DNA of 64,000 nt from Stomoxys calcitrans. Taxonomy: Eukaryota; Arthropoda; Insecta; Diptera; Muscidae. This document shows, in pieces, positions 19,788 to 31,739 of the stretch. The DNA lies in the NCBI RefSeq assembly GCF_963082655.1, contig NC_081552.1:196490281-196554280 (forward strand). Direction: 5' to 3'. The number at the start of each line of letters is the position of its first letter. The stretch's first letter is position 1. Under the pieces are notes generated by a model, which was not told the DNA's origin, ran no database searches, and saw only the letters and a list, made by a program, of their open reading frames with translations. A program made the translations under genes and the position numbers.

Positions 19788-21260
19788 AATGGGTGAAAAA
19801 AGCCAACACTTTGTATGAGTGAATTTGTTCCAATTTTCCATGCAAGCACTATGCCAGCAAAAAGTAAACGTCACCAAAGATGCCTATGAATGGGTAAAGA
19901 AGGGGTTTATAAACAACAACAACAACAGCAGCAGTAAAGAAAAATTACAACAGAATACTGGCGTTGCACACAACGAGGCCAAAATTGAGAGAATGAAGCA
20001 TTCACACACACACACACGCACACACAAACACCTTCAAACTCAGTTAAAACGTTAAGGAAACTAAAAGGGAAAAGGAAGCTTTCGTTGGCAAAGGATGTAA
20101 CTAAATGACACCCCAGCGAAGAAGTCCTTGTACACAATGTCCTTCCCTTTTCGTTGGCATCTCGCGTGCTCTCAAATCCTTACACAAGCAGACAAACTCA
20201 CACACACACACTCATACACCCACCCACCCACAGGCCCTTAGTTATAAAAATACATTTTATGAACGGAAGACCCATAGAGGAACAATGAGACCATGTCATC
20301 CTTTCGATTCATGACAAACACCACACATACACCCACACATCAACTTGCCTCTTGCTCATTTCGTAACAATGACTAAAAGAAAGGGGGTAAAAATGAGAAA
20401 ACAAAAAACTAGATGTGCCTACTTCCGTTTCCTTTGCTTTGCTTCTCAAACAGGAACTCTTAGAAAACACCACCATCACTGCAAAAGGGTTAAGTAACGC
20501 AAGAGCAGAGTTATTTGGATACTTCAAAGGGGATTTTCTTTCCTGTTTTTGACAAGTCACAAACTTAGGATGCCCGCCCGCATCAATTTTAAGCCACACC
20601 ATCATTACAAGCTCCATACTAAGCACTAAGCAAGGAAGCACCCCCCCTCAACACAAAATAAAAATCCGACACCCGTTTAGATGCCATATAATTAACCTGT
20701 TAGTTGTTGCAAGGGTATTTCTCCTTGTTTTTCTTGACCATAGGGTCACTATGGTTTGTTATCTGTTAACGTGTAGTCGAGGGTTATTTAATCTCCTACC
20801 CCCATCAACACTCACTCAGGTGCTTTGAGGCGGAAATTGTGAAAACCTCACTGTAGGATGAAACCGGATGTTTGATTATGATTCGCCACAACACAAAATT
20901 GGATTGTCACCAAGTGGCAAATATCATTACAAAAATGACAGCAGACATGTACGAGCATATTGTGGGTGGGAACTGGCAACTTAGGTTCTCTAAAGTGAAC
21001 AGTTGCTAAAGGTAACTTGAAAATTTATTATGTTGCAAAGATCCATGAAAAGGCCAGACCTTGAGGGAGTAATAATTCTTATCTTATGACAAATAAAAGT
21101 GACAAACTTGACAAAAGGTAAAACAGAGCACAAGCAATGACTCGTAAAGGGAAATTACTAAAAAAAAACACCAGGGCATGATGATATTTTCATTGATACT
21201 GTGTATAATTATTCCATCATGTCTTTGTATTACTATTCGAGTTTTGTCAGAAATATAAAA
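19033..21260. other. No gene seen; microsatellite-rich spacer
   Basis: Simple repeats include (CAT)n at 19211-19230, (CAA)n at 19564-19583, (GTTC)n at 19627-19643, (GT)n at 19752-19784, CAA/CAG at 19911-19936, and (CA)n at 20003-20016 and 20193-20207. The short frames here follow the repeats. 20600-21260 looks unique, and I recognise no family in it. Confidence 0.5.
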
Positions 21261-21261
21261 T

Positions 21262-22157
21262 AGGGTGATTTTTTAGCTATTATCTTTTTGGTAACAGTGG
21301 TTTAAACAGCTCACGAACGTTTCGTGTTTTGTCTCACTGTCAAGCAACTTCATTTTGGTCTATAATTTAACCATGAATCGTCTTACAAACCAACAACGCT
21401 TGCCAATTATTGAATTTTATTATCAAAATGCGTGCTCTGTAAAGAAAGTTCATCGTGCAGTTCTTTCATTCAGTGACGAAGCTCATTTTTGGCTCAATGG
21501 GTACGTAAATAAGCAGAATTGTCGATTTTGGAGTGAAGAGCAGCCAGAAGCATTGCAAAAGCCAACAATGCATCTAGAAAAAGTCACAGTTTGCGGTTTA
21601 TGGGCTGGCGACATCATTGGACCGTACTTCTTCCAAGATAATGCCAATCGCTACGTAACTGTGAATGGTGAGCGCTACTTTTTTTTTGGCTCAAAATGCA
21701 AGAGCTTGTCTTGCATGACGTGTTGTTTCAGCAAGACTGTGTCCTCTTACCACACAAAACACATAACAATGGACTTATTGAGAGGCGAGTTCGGTAAAGA
21801 TTTTGTTTCACTTGCGAGACCGGTCAATTGGCCGCCTAGATCGTGCGATTTAACGCCTTTAGACTATTTTTTGTGGGGCTTTATTAAAGCTCACGTCTAT
21901 ACAGAAAAGCCCGCTTCAATTGACGCATTGGAAGACAACATTGAAACATTGATTCGTGAGATACCAGCCGAAATTTTATAAAGAGTATACCCAAATTGCA
22001 TGAACTATTTGAAGCGCAGTCACGGTCAACATTTGCATGCAACAATCTTCAAACTTTAAATTATATGAAGCCTACTATCGATCCAAATAAAGATTTAATT
22101 TCTTTGAATTTTATGTGTTTTTTTTTTTTTTTGAAACACTTTCCTAAAGATTTTAAA
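21262..22157 (+). pseudogene. Tc1/mariner element with internally deleted transposase
   Basis: The 5' end AGGGTGATTTTTTAGCTATT is shared with the copies at 46.5 and 52.7 kb. The frame opens (second Met) MNRLTNQQRLPIIEFYYQNA, then jumps from KKVHRA straight to VLSFSDEAHFWLNGYVNKQN. This removes most of the DNA-binding domain. The first catalytic Asp is in FSDEAHFW. GLWAGDIIGPYFF, VTVNGERY and RPVNWPPRSCDLTPLDYFLW (third Asp) follow, then AHVYTEKPASIDALEDNIET. The second Asp motif, usually QQDGATCHTA, is ruined: CFSKTVSSYHTKH is read in its place after a frameshift. The stop follows IPAEIL at about 21980, and C-terminal sequence continues in another frame to about 22060. A poly-T run at 22119-22131 precedes the 3' end. 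Confidence 0.85.
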
Positions 22158-23935
22158 CAAGTAAAAACGTGTTAAGTTCGGCCGGGCCGAACTTTGGATA
22201 CCCACCACCACCTTTCGTCATAATCCGGTGAAAAATGTATAATCTATGCCCCCATAGCAGCTATACCGAAAAATGGTGGTCTAATAAGTACAAGTCATTG
22301 TTTTGTAGAATAAAATATTGGTCTTTTTAGTAGCCATATCCAGATAGAGACCGAACAGTACTATATACGACACGGATGTGTGAAATTTTAACCAAAATCG
22401 GGCCAAAACCCTAAATCGAGAGATCGGTCTATATGGCAGCTAAATCCAAAGCTGGACCGATCTGTGCCATGCTGCAGAAAGATGTCGAAGGGCCTAACAC
22501 AACTCAGTATCCCGAATTTCAACAAAATCGGATAATAAATGCGCCTTTTATGGGCCCAAGACCTTAAAGCGAGAGATCGGCATCTCTATACAAATCTGGA
22601 CCGATATGTGCCGTATTGCAGAAAGATGTCGAAGGCCCTAACGCAACTCACTGTCCCAAATTTTGGCTAAATCAGACAATAAATGCTCCTTTTATGGGCC
22701 CAATACCTTAAATCGAGAGATCGGTCTATATGGCAGTTATATCCAAATCTGGTGGCCCACTGGGTACTTGGACCCAAATTTTAATATCATATTTTCTGGT
22801 CTCCAATACCTTTCATTTCTGGTCTCCAATGCTTTTCATTTGATACCCTTATTGTGCCCATCGGACCACTTTCGGATATGGGTGCCGTTTTGGGGGTAAG
22901 GGGGAGGGTTCGGCTCCAGCCGATATCTAAAAATTATATAGCCTATGTTTTCTTCCAGACAAACGTACACAATCTATGAAAATTTTAAGAAAATCGGTTC
23001 AGCCAAGTATCATATTATATATATATCCCAATGGGTCTTATGGGGTTTTTGAGGGGTGGCTTAACCCCCTATATTTCGATCGAATTTTGTACGCCAGATT
23101 CGAAATCTACTCCCCAAAAACCTTTCATTTGAGCCCCATATTGAAATGAACGTCCAATATGTCTGTTTGGGACAGTTTTGGAGTTGGGTACTTAGACTCA
23201 AATTTTAATACCTTATTCGTATTCTACTCTCCAATACCTTTCATTTGATACCCATATTGTTCCGATCGGTCCACTTTTGATTTTGGGTTGTGTGTCCGTC
23301 CCCCTTCCGATACCGAAAAATTGTATAGCCTATGTTTCCTTCTAGACCAACCTACACACAATATGCGAAAATTTCGAGAAAATCGGTTCTGCCGTTTTTC
23401 AGTCTATACGGAACAAACAAACCGAGTCCCATATATCCGTGATTGGCTAATGTGCCCGTTTTGGGCGTTTTTGTGGGAGTGGTGTCACCCCCTATCCTTC
23501 GACATGAATTTGTATGCCAGATTCGTTATCTACTCCCTCATGCTTTTCATTTGATACCCATGTTGTCCTTATCGGTGCACTTTTGATTTTGGGTGGTGGA
23601 GGGTCTGCCCCCTTCCGTTATGAATAAATAAAAAAGCCTATTCCTACTTCCTGATCATATTCCTAATCTACTCCCGAATACCTTTCATTTGAGTCCCATA
23701 TTGTCAAGATCGTCGAATAAACCTATTTTAATGGGTTTTGGGGCTGAGGCGGCCCCCCAGGTACCGTCCCCCGTCCGATATCAAAAAACTATGTAGCCTT
23801 TGTTTCCTTCCAGATCGACTTAAAATGTCGTTAATAGCTATATAGAACCTTTATAGAACCTTAGACGAATATTTCGAGGTGTTACAAATGGAATGACGAA
23901 ATTAGTAAGACCCTGTCCTATGGTGAAGGTAGGTA
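22158..23935 (-). mobile_element. HINE element with type-B core and inserted family-C repeats
   Basis: The stem-loop end carries GTTCGGCCGGGCCGAAC (about 22175-22191) and ATACCCACCACCACC. Type-B units follow to about 22752, then family-C repeats to about 23790. The tail ACGAATATTTCGAGGTGTTA and a weakened CCTATGGTGAAGGTAGG are at 23862-23935. The GTCY microsatellite is missing. Confidence 0.7.
22755..23790 (-). repeat. Repeat family C array
   Basis: At least five irregular units contain CTTTCATTTGATACCCATAT or ..GAGCCCCATATTG, paired with AGCCTATGTTTCCTTCTAGA and AGAAAATCGGTTC. Spacing varies from about 110 to 305 bp. It lies between the 3' and 5' ends of one HINE. Confidence 0.6.
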
Positions 23936-23939
23936 TAGG

Positions 23940-24640
23940 TGGAGGATGTAGGTTCGACCGGTCCGGTTATTGGATACCCACCACCATTGATTCCGTATAT
24001 TGACCAAGGTCTATCAGGATTATATCGAAGAAAAGATGTCCCGGTAATCGCGGTAGAGTGCTCAGATTGCCGGAGCGGGAGTCGTGGGTTCGGTCTGGTC
24101 TGTCGCTGCTGTGCTATCAAAACGAACTTAAAATTGTCTAAGTGAGTCTGTAAAGGACTGCCAATGTTACCTTACCCTAACCTAACCCATATCGAAGCAA
24201 TCAATTCGACTAATTATTGACTCTTCTAGGATCTCAAAAAGATATACAGAGGCATTGATTTATATGGGAACCATATTAACGTGTTCCAAGTACTATATTT
24301 CATCTTAAGACGTATAGAGATTCAAGAATTCAAACCCCGGGAAGGGTTGATATGAGGCTATATCTACTTATAAGTAGATCAGTCTGGATAGGGTTTGTTT
24401 TTGGGTGTAAGTGGGTATAAAAGTACTTCACAGTCAACATTTCAGACCCAAAACAATAAAGGCTTGGAAATACCCATTTAAATGGGAGCTTTATTCAAAC
24501 CTGAAGCGATAGGGCCCAGTAGCTGTCCCCAACAACCTATAGATGTAGAAAGAAGTATCTGCGCAAAATACATGTCCGACCGTTATCGTGATTTCGACAG
24601 ACGGACATGGCTAGATTGACTTAGAACATTGGTGGCCACA
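23940..24640 (-). mobile_element. HINE element split by a SINE
   Basis: The 3' end has TTCGACCGGTCCGGTTA and ATACCCACCACCATTG (about 23952-23990). After the SINE it resumes CAATCAATTCGACTAA. A type-A-like unit (TTTATATGGGAACCATATT) follows, then GACAGACGGACATGGCTAGA at 24596-24615. The extreme 5' end is not clear. Confidence 0.6.
24031..24188 (+). mobile_element. tRNA-like SINE with LINE-type (CCTAA) tail
   Basis: The 158-bp insert is flanked by 9-bp target duplications ATATCGAAG (24022-24030 and 24189-24197). The head has GCGGTAGAGTGCTCAGATTG (A-box-like) and GTGGGTTCGGTC (degenerate B box). The 3' part, TCTAAGTGAGTCTG, ACTGCCA and CCTAACCTAACCC, matches the end of the LINE at 33083-33131. 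This is the arrangement of a SINE that borrows a partner LINE's replication tail. Confidence 0.8.
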
Positions 24641-26090
24641 TTAACATATCTGCATGCCTTTCAATCGTGTCTGTGCATTTGTCCACCACTTGACTTAGAA
24701 TATCAAGGGTATCAAGAGAAAAGTTTCAACACCATACCGCATTTCGACTCCGCAGCTCACGTTATGGATTCGAACCTTGACAGTTTCATTGGGTTAAACG
24801 ATATGGTGACTTCCACTGACGGACGGCCATGGGTACATCAACTTAAAAGGGGAAGACCATCGAAGACATAAATATACACATTGAGCTGCCATTAGACGAT
24901 AAGACATGTCATATGTAAATTCAACAACAGCAACTCTAAAAGCTGTACAAATCGTGTAATACGTATGAAAATTTAATATGGCAAATGGATTTTGGAATAA
25001 ATATGCAACTTTTTCGAAAAAATCGAGCTTTAATTTCATCGGATATACTCCTTGATACATGTCTATAAGAAAAAAGTACAATAAATATAAGAATACATGC
25101 CGATTAGAGCGCGCTCTATTCGTATTCGACGTACATAAGACAAGTCTCATGAATACAGACAGTGACAGCTCATATGACATGTCTTATGGTCTATTGGCAG
25201 CTTTACTTGTATATCGATAAATTATGTAATAACGAGTTAACTATACCTACTCGCCCTAAGGTGATGGGTATAATTAAAATAATTGTCCACTTTAACTTTA
25301 ACTGCTCGCTTCTCCACAAAGGTTTATCTCTGAAGAGAGTAAAATGTTTTAATTGCATTTAATTCACAACCTATAGTCATGATAGTTCTATTTGAAGTGA
25401 AATCTTTTATTTTCAAGCCTGACCACTTTAAAACTGACCAACGCTAATAGCCATGAATTGTTTGCCTGAGTTTACCGTAGTCCTTGTGGACCACTGCTGA
25501 TAGTAATCCCCAGATAGACTCAAACATCACGTTAAGCTTGCTCTTTTAAAAACAATACCAATTTTCAACATGTTGACCGACTTTTTTTTATTCGTGCTTT
25601 TTGTTTCAACATTTTGCTGCTGCTACTGCTGCTCTCACAATATAAAGTGTCGATTACACAATACCCTGATGGAAAATCAGCCTTCAAACCACATAATCCA
25701 CAAGAAGACAAGAGGATATCCAGCGTCAACAACGGCAGCAGCAGCAGCAGCAGAAATAGCATCATTGGCAGAACGCCCATACCCTCCAACCCCACCAACA
25801 AACAAACAAACAAACAAACAATAACCTCCGCCGTATATTTGTCACCCGTATTATAAGGCAAGTCAATCTCCAGCAAGGCACCAAACAAATAATAATCCTA
25901 CATTTTTCTCATAAGCCAAAGAGAAAATGGCTAAGAGAGGAAGTTAGCGAGATGGAGGGAGAGAGAGAGAGAGAAAGGAGAGCGCGCGAAATGAATCATG
26001 AGTACATCACAGATTATCCCAGGGATGACAAACATGGTTCATACTTTCTTCGCAAGCTTCGGAACTAGACTATACGTTGTGTTTGTTTGG
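24641..26090. other. No gene seen; mixed spacer
   Basis: This is unique-looking AT-rich sequence. A possible HINE tail ACTCGCCCTAAGGTGATGGG is at 25249-25268. A GCA/GCAG run is at 25734-25753, (AAAC)n at 25798-25820, and GAGAGAGAGAGAGA near 25960-25975. The short frames with poly-Ala or poly-Leu come from the trinucleotide runs. Confidence 0.45.
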
Positions 26091-26105
26091 TGTTTGTGTT
26101 AAACG

Positions 26106-27545
26106 CATTCACCCAAAGAAAATTCGATACCAAACGTGCTCATTTCAGTACCATACGGTATTGACAGTTAGGCAACTCTGTATGGTAACGAAGCAATACC
26201 GTAAGGTACGGATGAAATATAAAACAATTAGTAGCGTTTCGTACTAGACTTATTACCGAACTGGTATTGATTTTATAACCATACGGTATTATTTCGGTAT
26301 AATTTCATAGTGTTGCTCTACCATCAATGCCATATGGTATTAATTTTTCTTTCGATGTGGTTTCGTACAAGGCATTCGGTTCACTTTTAGTACCGCCAAA
26401 GTAATTGGTGTGAATATTGGATGCCTTCACCCAAAGAAAATTCGATACCAAACGTGCTCATTTCAGTACCATACGGTATTGATAGTTAGGCAACACTGTA
26501 TGGTAACAAAGAAATACCGTATGGCACGGATGAAATATAAAACAGTTAGTAGCGTTTCGTACTAGACTTATTAACGAACTGGTATTGATTTTATTACCAA
26601 ACTGTTATTGGTTTTAGTACAAAACGTGAGTATTGGATGCATTCATCCAAAGAAAATTCGATACCAAAAGTGTTCATTTCAGTACCATTCGGTAATGATA
26701 GTTAGGCAACACTGTATGGTAACAAAGCAATACCGTAAAGTACAAATGAAATATATAAATAATTAGTAGCGTTTCGTACTAGACTTTTAACGAACTGGTA
26801 TTAATTTTATTACCATACGGTATTATTTTGGTATTAATTCGTAGCGTTGCTTTACTATCAATACCATACGGTATTAATTTTTCTTTCGATGTAGTTTCGT
26901 AGATGGCATTAACTTCACTTTTAATACCGCCAAATGAATGAAATATGAAATTTTGTTTGGATAGTATTTGGTGTGAGTGTTGAATGCATTCACCCAAAGA
27001 AAATTCGATACCAAAAGTGCTCATTTTAGTACCATACGGTATTGATAGTCAGGCAACACTGTATGGTAACAAAGCAATACCATATGGTACAAATGAAATA
27101 TATAAATAATTAGTAGCGTTTCGTACTAGACTTTTAACGAACTGTTATTGATTTCATTACCATACGGTATTATTTTGGTATTAATTCATAGCGTTGCTTT
27201 ACTATCAATACCTTACGGTATTAATTTTTCTTTTAATGTAGTTTCGTAGATGGCATTAACTTCACTTTTAATACCGCCAAATGAATGAAATATGAAATTT
27301 TGTTTGGATAGTATTTGGTGTGAGTGTTGAATGCATTCACCCGAAGAAAATCCGATACCAAACGTGCTCATTTCAGTACCATATGGTATCGACAGTTAGG
27401 CAACACTGTATGGTAAAAAACAATTAGTAGCGTTTCGTACTAGACTTATTAACGAACTGGTATTGATTTTATTTCCAAACTGTTATTGGTTTTATAACCA
27501 AACTGTTATTGGTTTTAGTACCAAACCGTTATTGAATATTCTACC
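26106..27545 (+). repeat. Tandem satellite, 347-bp unit, rich in TACCATACGGTA
   Basis: Five units begin with CATTCACCCAAAGAAAATTC or a close variant at about 26106, 26425, 26640, 26987 and 27334. The third-to-fourth and fourth-to-fifth steps are both 347 bp. The first is about 319 and the second about 215 (internal deletions), and the last is cut short. Each full unit holds four or more copies of the near-palindrome TACCATACGGTA in both orientations, plus TTAGTAGCGTTTCGTACTAG and AGGCAACACTGTATGGTAA. No coding potential is seen. I do not recognise the family. Confidence 0.8.
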
Positions 27546-27565
27546 CCATAATCAAATTAATAAAA

Positions 27566-28742
27566 ATTTGTATTCCCACCACCAAAGAATGGGGGTATAT
27601 ATCGGAATATATTTTGATATAGCCCCCTTTATAGGCCGATCCGAAATTTGTGTGTTAGACCCCTCGACATTTGTCTGCAATTTGGCCCAGATTGGTCTAG
27701 ATTTGGATATAGCTGCCATATAGACCGATCTCTCGATTTAAAGTTTTGGGCCCATAAAAGGCGCATTTATTATCCGATTTTGGGACAGTGAGTTGTGATA
27801 GGCCTTTTGAGATCCTTCTACAATTTGGCCTAAATCGATCCCGATTCGGCTGCCATATACACCGATCCGCCGATTTAAGGTATTAGGCCTATAAAAGTCA
27901 CATTTATTATACGATTTTGCTAAAATTTGGGCAGTGAGTTGTGTTAGGCCACTTGACATCCTTCTTCAATTTGGTACCCAAAAAACACGAAATTGGTATA
28001 CAATTATGGGATCCAATATCCTGGGGGGATGCCCCATCCCAAAACCCACCCGAACGGACATGTTTATCAATTGGGACAATATGGGTATCAAATGAAAGGT
28101 ATTTAAGAGTAGAGTACGAACTTGGTATACAAATTTCACCCTAAGTGGAGGAGGGTCTCCCACCCCAAAAAACACCACCCCACAAGACACTTTTACCGCT
28201 TTGGGCAATATGGGTATCAAATGAATGGTAGTAAAAAGTATAGTACAAATCTAACATAAAAATTTATTCTTTTTGACTGTGATAATTTGGGACTCAAATG
28301 AAAGGTATTTGGGAGTTAAATGCGAATATGGTATTAAAAATTGGGTCCAAGTACCTGGGAGGCTGTCTACGAAAATGGTGTCAAAAATTGGATCCACATA
28401 TCTTGGGCGTCGCTCCAAGAGTACCGCCCAAAATAAAAACCAGCTCGAACGGAACAACTCAGGACCCCAATGAAAGGTATTTGGGAGTAGAGTATGCACA
28501 TGAAATTAATAATTGGATCTAAAGTGGACCGATTGGGATAATATGGGATTGAAATTAAAGGTATTCGTGAGAAGACTACGAATATGATGTCAAAAATGTA
28601 AGCCAAGTACTTAGGACACCGTCCCAAGCCCAAACCCGCAACAAAAGTACCGCCCAAAATCTAAATTGGACCAATCGGGACAATATGGGACTCCAATGAA
28701 AGGTATTCGAGAGTAGAGAACGAATATGATTATCGAATATTA
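27566..28742 (+). mobile_element. HINE 5' part with type-B core joined to family-C repeats
   Basis: It starts CCCACCACCAAAGAATGGGG (27574-27593). Two to three type-B units reach about 27975. Family C then follows in plus orientation (ATATGGGTATCAAATGAAAG at 28078 and about 129 bp later, plus variants at 28292, 28468, 28549 and 28687). The stem-loop end is missing. Confidence 0.65.
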
Positions 28743-28743
28743 A

Positions 28744-29440
28744 ACAGCAAGGAAAGGCAAAAGTCGGGCGGTGGCGACCGTATAATAAACTACAGCTACC
28801 CTATAAGTACAAAGTGGAAGCTAAAACTAATTCTGAACCAATTTCGATTGATCTCGGTGGATGTTTTCAGATGGGTTATTAAACAATCGGTATCAAATTT
28901 CGAGCAAATATGTTCAAATAACTACCGTTGACAAATGGCAGCATTATTGCAATTTACCCAAAATCTGAAGCTATATCTAAATCTGAACCGATTTCGAGCA
29001 AACTCGATAGATATTGTGGCATTCGTCGAGGAAAGCGCTGTGCAAACGTTTGGCAAGATTGGTCAATAAATACGCTTGCAGTGGCTCTAGAAGAGAAAAT
29101 CGGGCGATATACTACGTATATGGCAGCTATAACTAAATCTGGACCGATTTCTATGAAATTCACGAGTAATAAGAAAATTCTTCCAGTTAAATTTCGAGAG
29201 CATCGGTTAACAAATGAGCTCTTTATTGCAATATTAGTTCGAATAGTACGAATATATATATATAGGAGCTATATCTAAATCTGAACCGATTTTTTTCCTG
29301 TTTCAAAAGGCTTCGTCTCTTGGCTAAAACAGCGATAAACTTAACAATGGGTCTATCTCTCTTCCTTCTAGGTGTTACAAACAAATGCACTAAGTTATAA
29401 TAATATCCTGTATGACAATGGTGGTGTTGGATATACAAAT
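28744..29440 (-). mobile_element. HINE-like element, type-D
   Basis: The 3' end here is a different sequence, AGCAAGGAAAGGCAAAAGTC, GGGCGGTGGCGACCG and TATAATAAACTACAGCTACC. The core uses ATCTAAATCTGAACCGATTT units. The 5' side has ACAATGGGTCTATCTCT and GACAATGGTGGTGTTGGATA. It is the same design as the element at 35.9-37.6 kb. Confidence 0.65.
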
Positions 29441-30292
29441 TGGGTGTAATTACCAAGGGGGTCGCCCCAAAAACCACCTCATGACCATCCGTCCGTCCGT
29501 CTGTTGAAATCATAATAGCGGTCGCTCGCGTAAAGCTAGTCGCTTGTAGTTTTGCATAGATACTTTTTATTGGTGTAGCTCGTTGGGGATTGCATACGGG
29601 TCTAACGGTTCAGATTCGGATATAACCTCCCTTGACTTCTTGAGCCCCTAGAGGCCTCAATTTTCATCCGATTTGACCAAGTATGATCCGAATCGGTCTA
29701 TAAACAGATAAAGCCCCCATATAAACCGATCCCCGGATTTGATTTCTTGAACCCTTAGAAGCTAAATAAAACTAAAATTAAATAAGACTAAAATTTGGAA
29801 CAAAGACTTGGGTTATGACTTCCAACATCCATGCCAAGTATGATCCGAGTCGGTCTACAAACAGATATAGCCCCCATACAAACCGATACCCGGATTTGAC
29901 TTCTTGTGCCCTCAGAAGCCTCAATTTTCATCCGATTTGGAATAACGATTTTTGTTATGACTTTCAACGTCCAACGTCTAAATTGGTCTATAAGCACAAT
30001 AGCCCTGATATAAACCAATCCCCGGTTTTGACTTCTTCAGCCCTTAGAAGCCTACATTTTCATCTGATTCGGATGATATTTGGCCCAAACCCCTATCTTA
30101 TGACTTGCAACATCCATGCCAAGTGTTATCTGAATGATATAGGACCCCCGAAGTACCGAAATCCCGATATGATTTCTTGAGACCAAAACAACTCAAATAC
30201 AAACTCAGTTAATAAGGGTAAATTTTTGGCGGAATCCATGGTGGTGGGTACCAAAGATTCATCCCGGCCGAATTAAGCACGCTTTTACATGT
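29441..30292 (+). mobile_element. HINE element, type-A core
   Basis: It opens with family-C-like AAGGGGGTCGCCCCAAAAAC, then CCATCCGTCCGTCCGTCTG (29484-29502). Four type-A units (CATATAAACCGATCCCCGGA) follow. It ends with AATCCATGGTGGTGGGTA, TTCATCCCGGCCGAATTAAG and CACGCTTTTACATGT. Confidence 0.75.
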
Positions 30293-31125
30293 TTGAAAAT
30301 AGTACCTTTTTGACAAAAGAAAGTACTTTTTCCCACATCTATATTTTTCAAGCCTATTCTGGCCACATAGCGGCGTAAGCTCTCACACACACACACGTAA
30401 TGTAACCTTCCTGAAGGCAAACAACATAAAAAAGGAGGCTTCAAATAATGGTTTAATGACAAAAGCCAGCATGAATAAATGAAGACCACCCAACTATCAT
30501 TGTCATTGGTGTTTGTCTGTATATGTGTGTGTATGTGTGTGCGTTTATTTCTGTGTGACAGAGCTGTGGCCATATCATCTCCCACAACTTCGAGTGGCAG
30601 AGCAGCAAAGAGCAATCATTGAGAAGAGCAGGACTATACACAGCATGCAGGGTGAAACAGCAGAAGAGTACGATAGTAGCTGTTATTGTATTTTGTTTTT
30701 ATACATTTTCCTAAAGGGTTGAATATAAACATTCAGTTTATTAATGCCGCCAAGATAATGGGGCAAAAAACGCATCCGGGACCAGATAATAAATGGTATA
30801 CATATCGAATACAACAAAATGGTCACTAAAGAATACAGCAGCGAAATATTTGTGGTATACTATTTTTTGTAACACCGCAAAATACTCCTCTAAGACCCAA
30901 TGGAGTATATAAATCCAGCCTAATCAGATGAAAACTGCGCCCTCTATAGGCGCAATATATCATAAAGGATACATTCAATGTCGGATTGCTTATTTTTGTT
31001 TAGCTTCCCAAAAAAACTATCTTTTGCGATAGTATCCATCGGAAAAAAATCAATCGATATTCATTCAAGGAAATTAAAAATCGATAGTATCGATGGTGCC
31101 ATCGATTTTTTGCCAGCTCTAGTTC
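30293..31125. other. No gene seen; spacer with ATCGAT cluster
   Basis: CACACACACACA lies near 30387-30398 and a TGTGTGTATGTGTGTG tract near 30525-30540. ATCGAT hexamers occur at 31053, 31080, 31089 and 31101. No coding signal was found. Confidence 0.45.
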
Positions 31126-31558
31126 TGAGTCGATATATCCATGTCCGTCCTTCCGTCTGTCAAAATCACCATAGAGGTGGAACGCGTAAAGCTAACTGCT
31201 CGAAATTTTGCACAGATTCTAACTATTGATGTAGGTCGTTTGGGGATTGCAACTGGGTCATATCGGTTCTGATTTAGATATAGCTCCCATATGAACCTAT
31301 CTCCCGATTTGACTTCTTGAGCCCTTACAAGCCGCAATTTTTGTCCGATTTGGCTGAAATTTTGCATTTGGTATTCTGTTATGACTTCCAACAACTGTGT
31401 CAAGTACAGACCAATAAAGTCCATATAAACCAATCTCCCCATTTGACTTCTTGAGCCCTTACAAGCCACAATTTTTGTCCGATTTGGCTGAAATTTTGCA
31501 TGTGATATTCTTATTACGATTTCCAACAACTGTGCCAAGTCCAAATCGAGAATATTGT
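31126..31558 (+). mobile_element. HINE element, type-A core, 3' truncated
   Basis: CATGTCCGTCCTTCCGTCTG at 31140-31159 opens the copy. GCTCGAAATTTTGCACAGAT and two type-A units follow. It stops at a LINE remnant. Confidence 0.7.
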
Positions 31559-31739
31559 TTGAACCGTTAAGTGGAGCGGACGTTTGGTTATTTCGCTCCG
31601 CAAGAAGTTTCCTGTAACTCGAAATAGGTCATTATTTTGGAAGAAAAATTTAAGTCACTCAAGGATAGCTACGATAGTAGTATCCATTAGGCGGTTGATG
31701 ATCTGGTCGGTTTCCTGTGAAGCGGTAGATCTAGAGCTC

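Noticed and set aside
24040..24105. Possible tRNA gene near GCGGTAGAGTGCTCAG
   Set aside because: The B box is degenerate, and the sequence continues into a LINE-type tail with flanking duplications: a SINE.
25570..25856. Poly-Ala/Leu encoding frames that might be a gene
   Set aside because: Produced by GCA and AAAC simple repeats on both strands; no domain or splice context.
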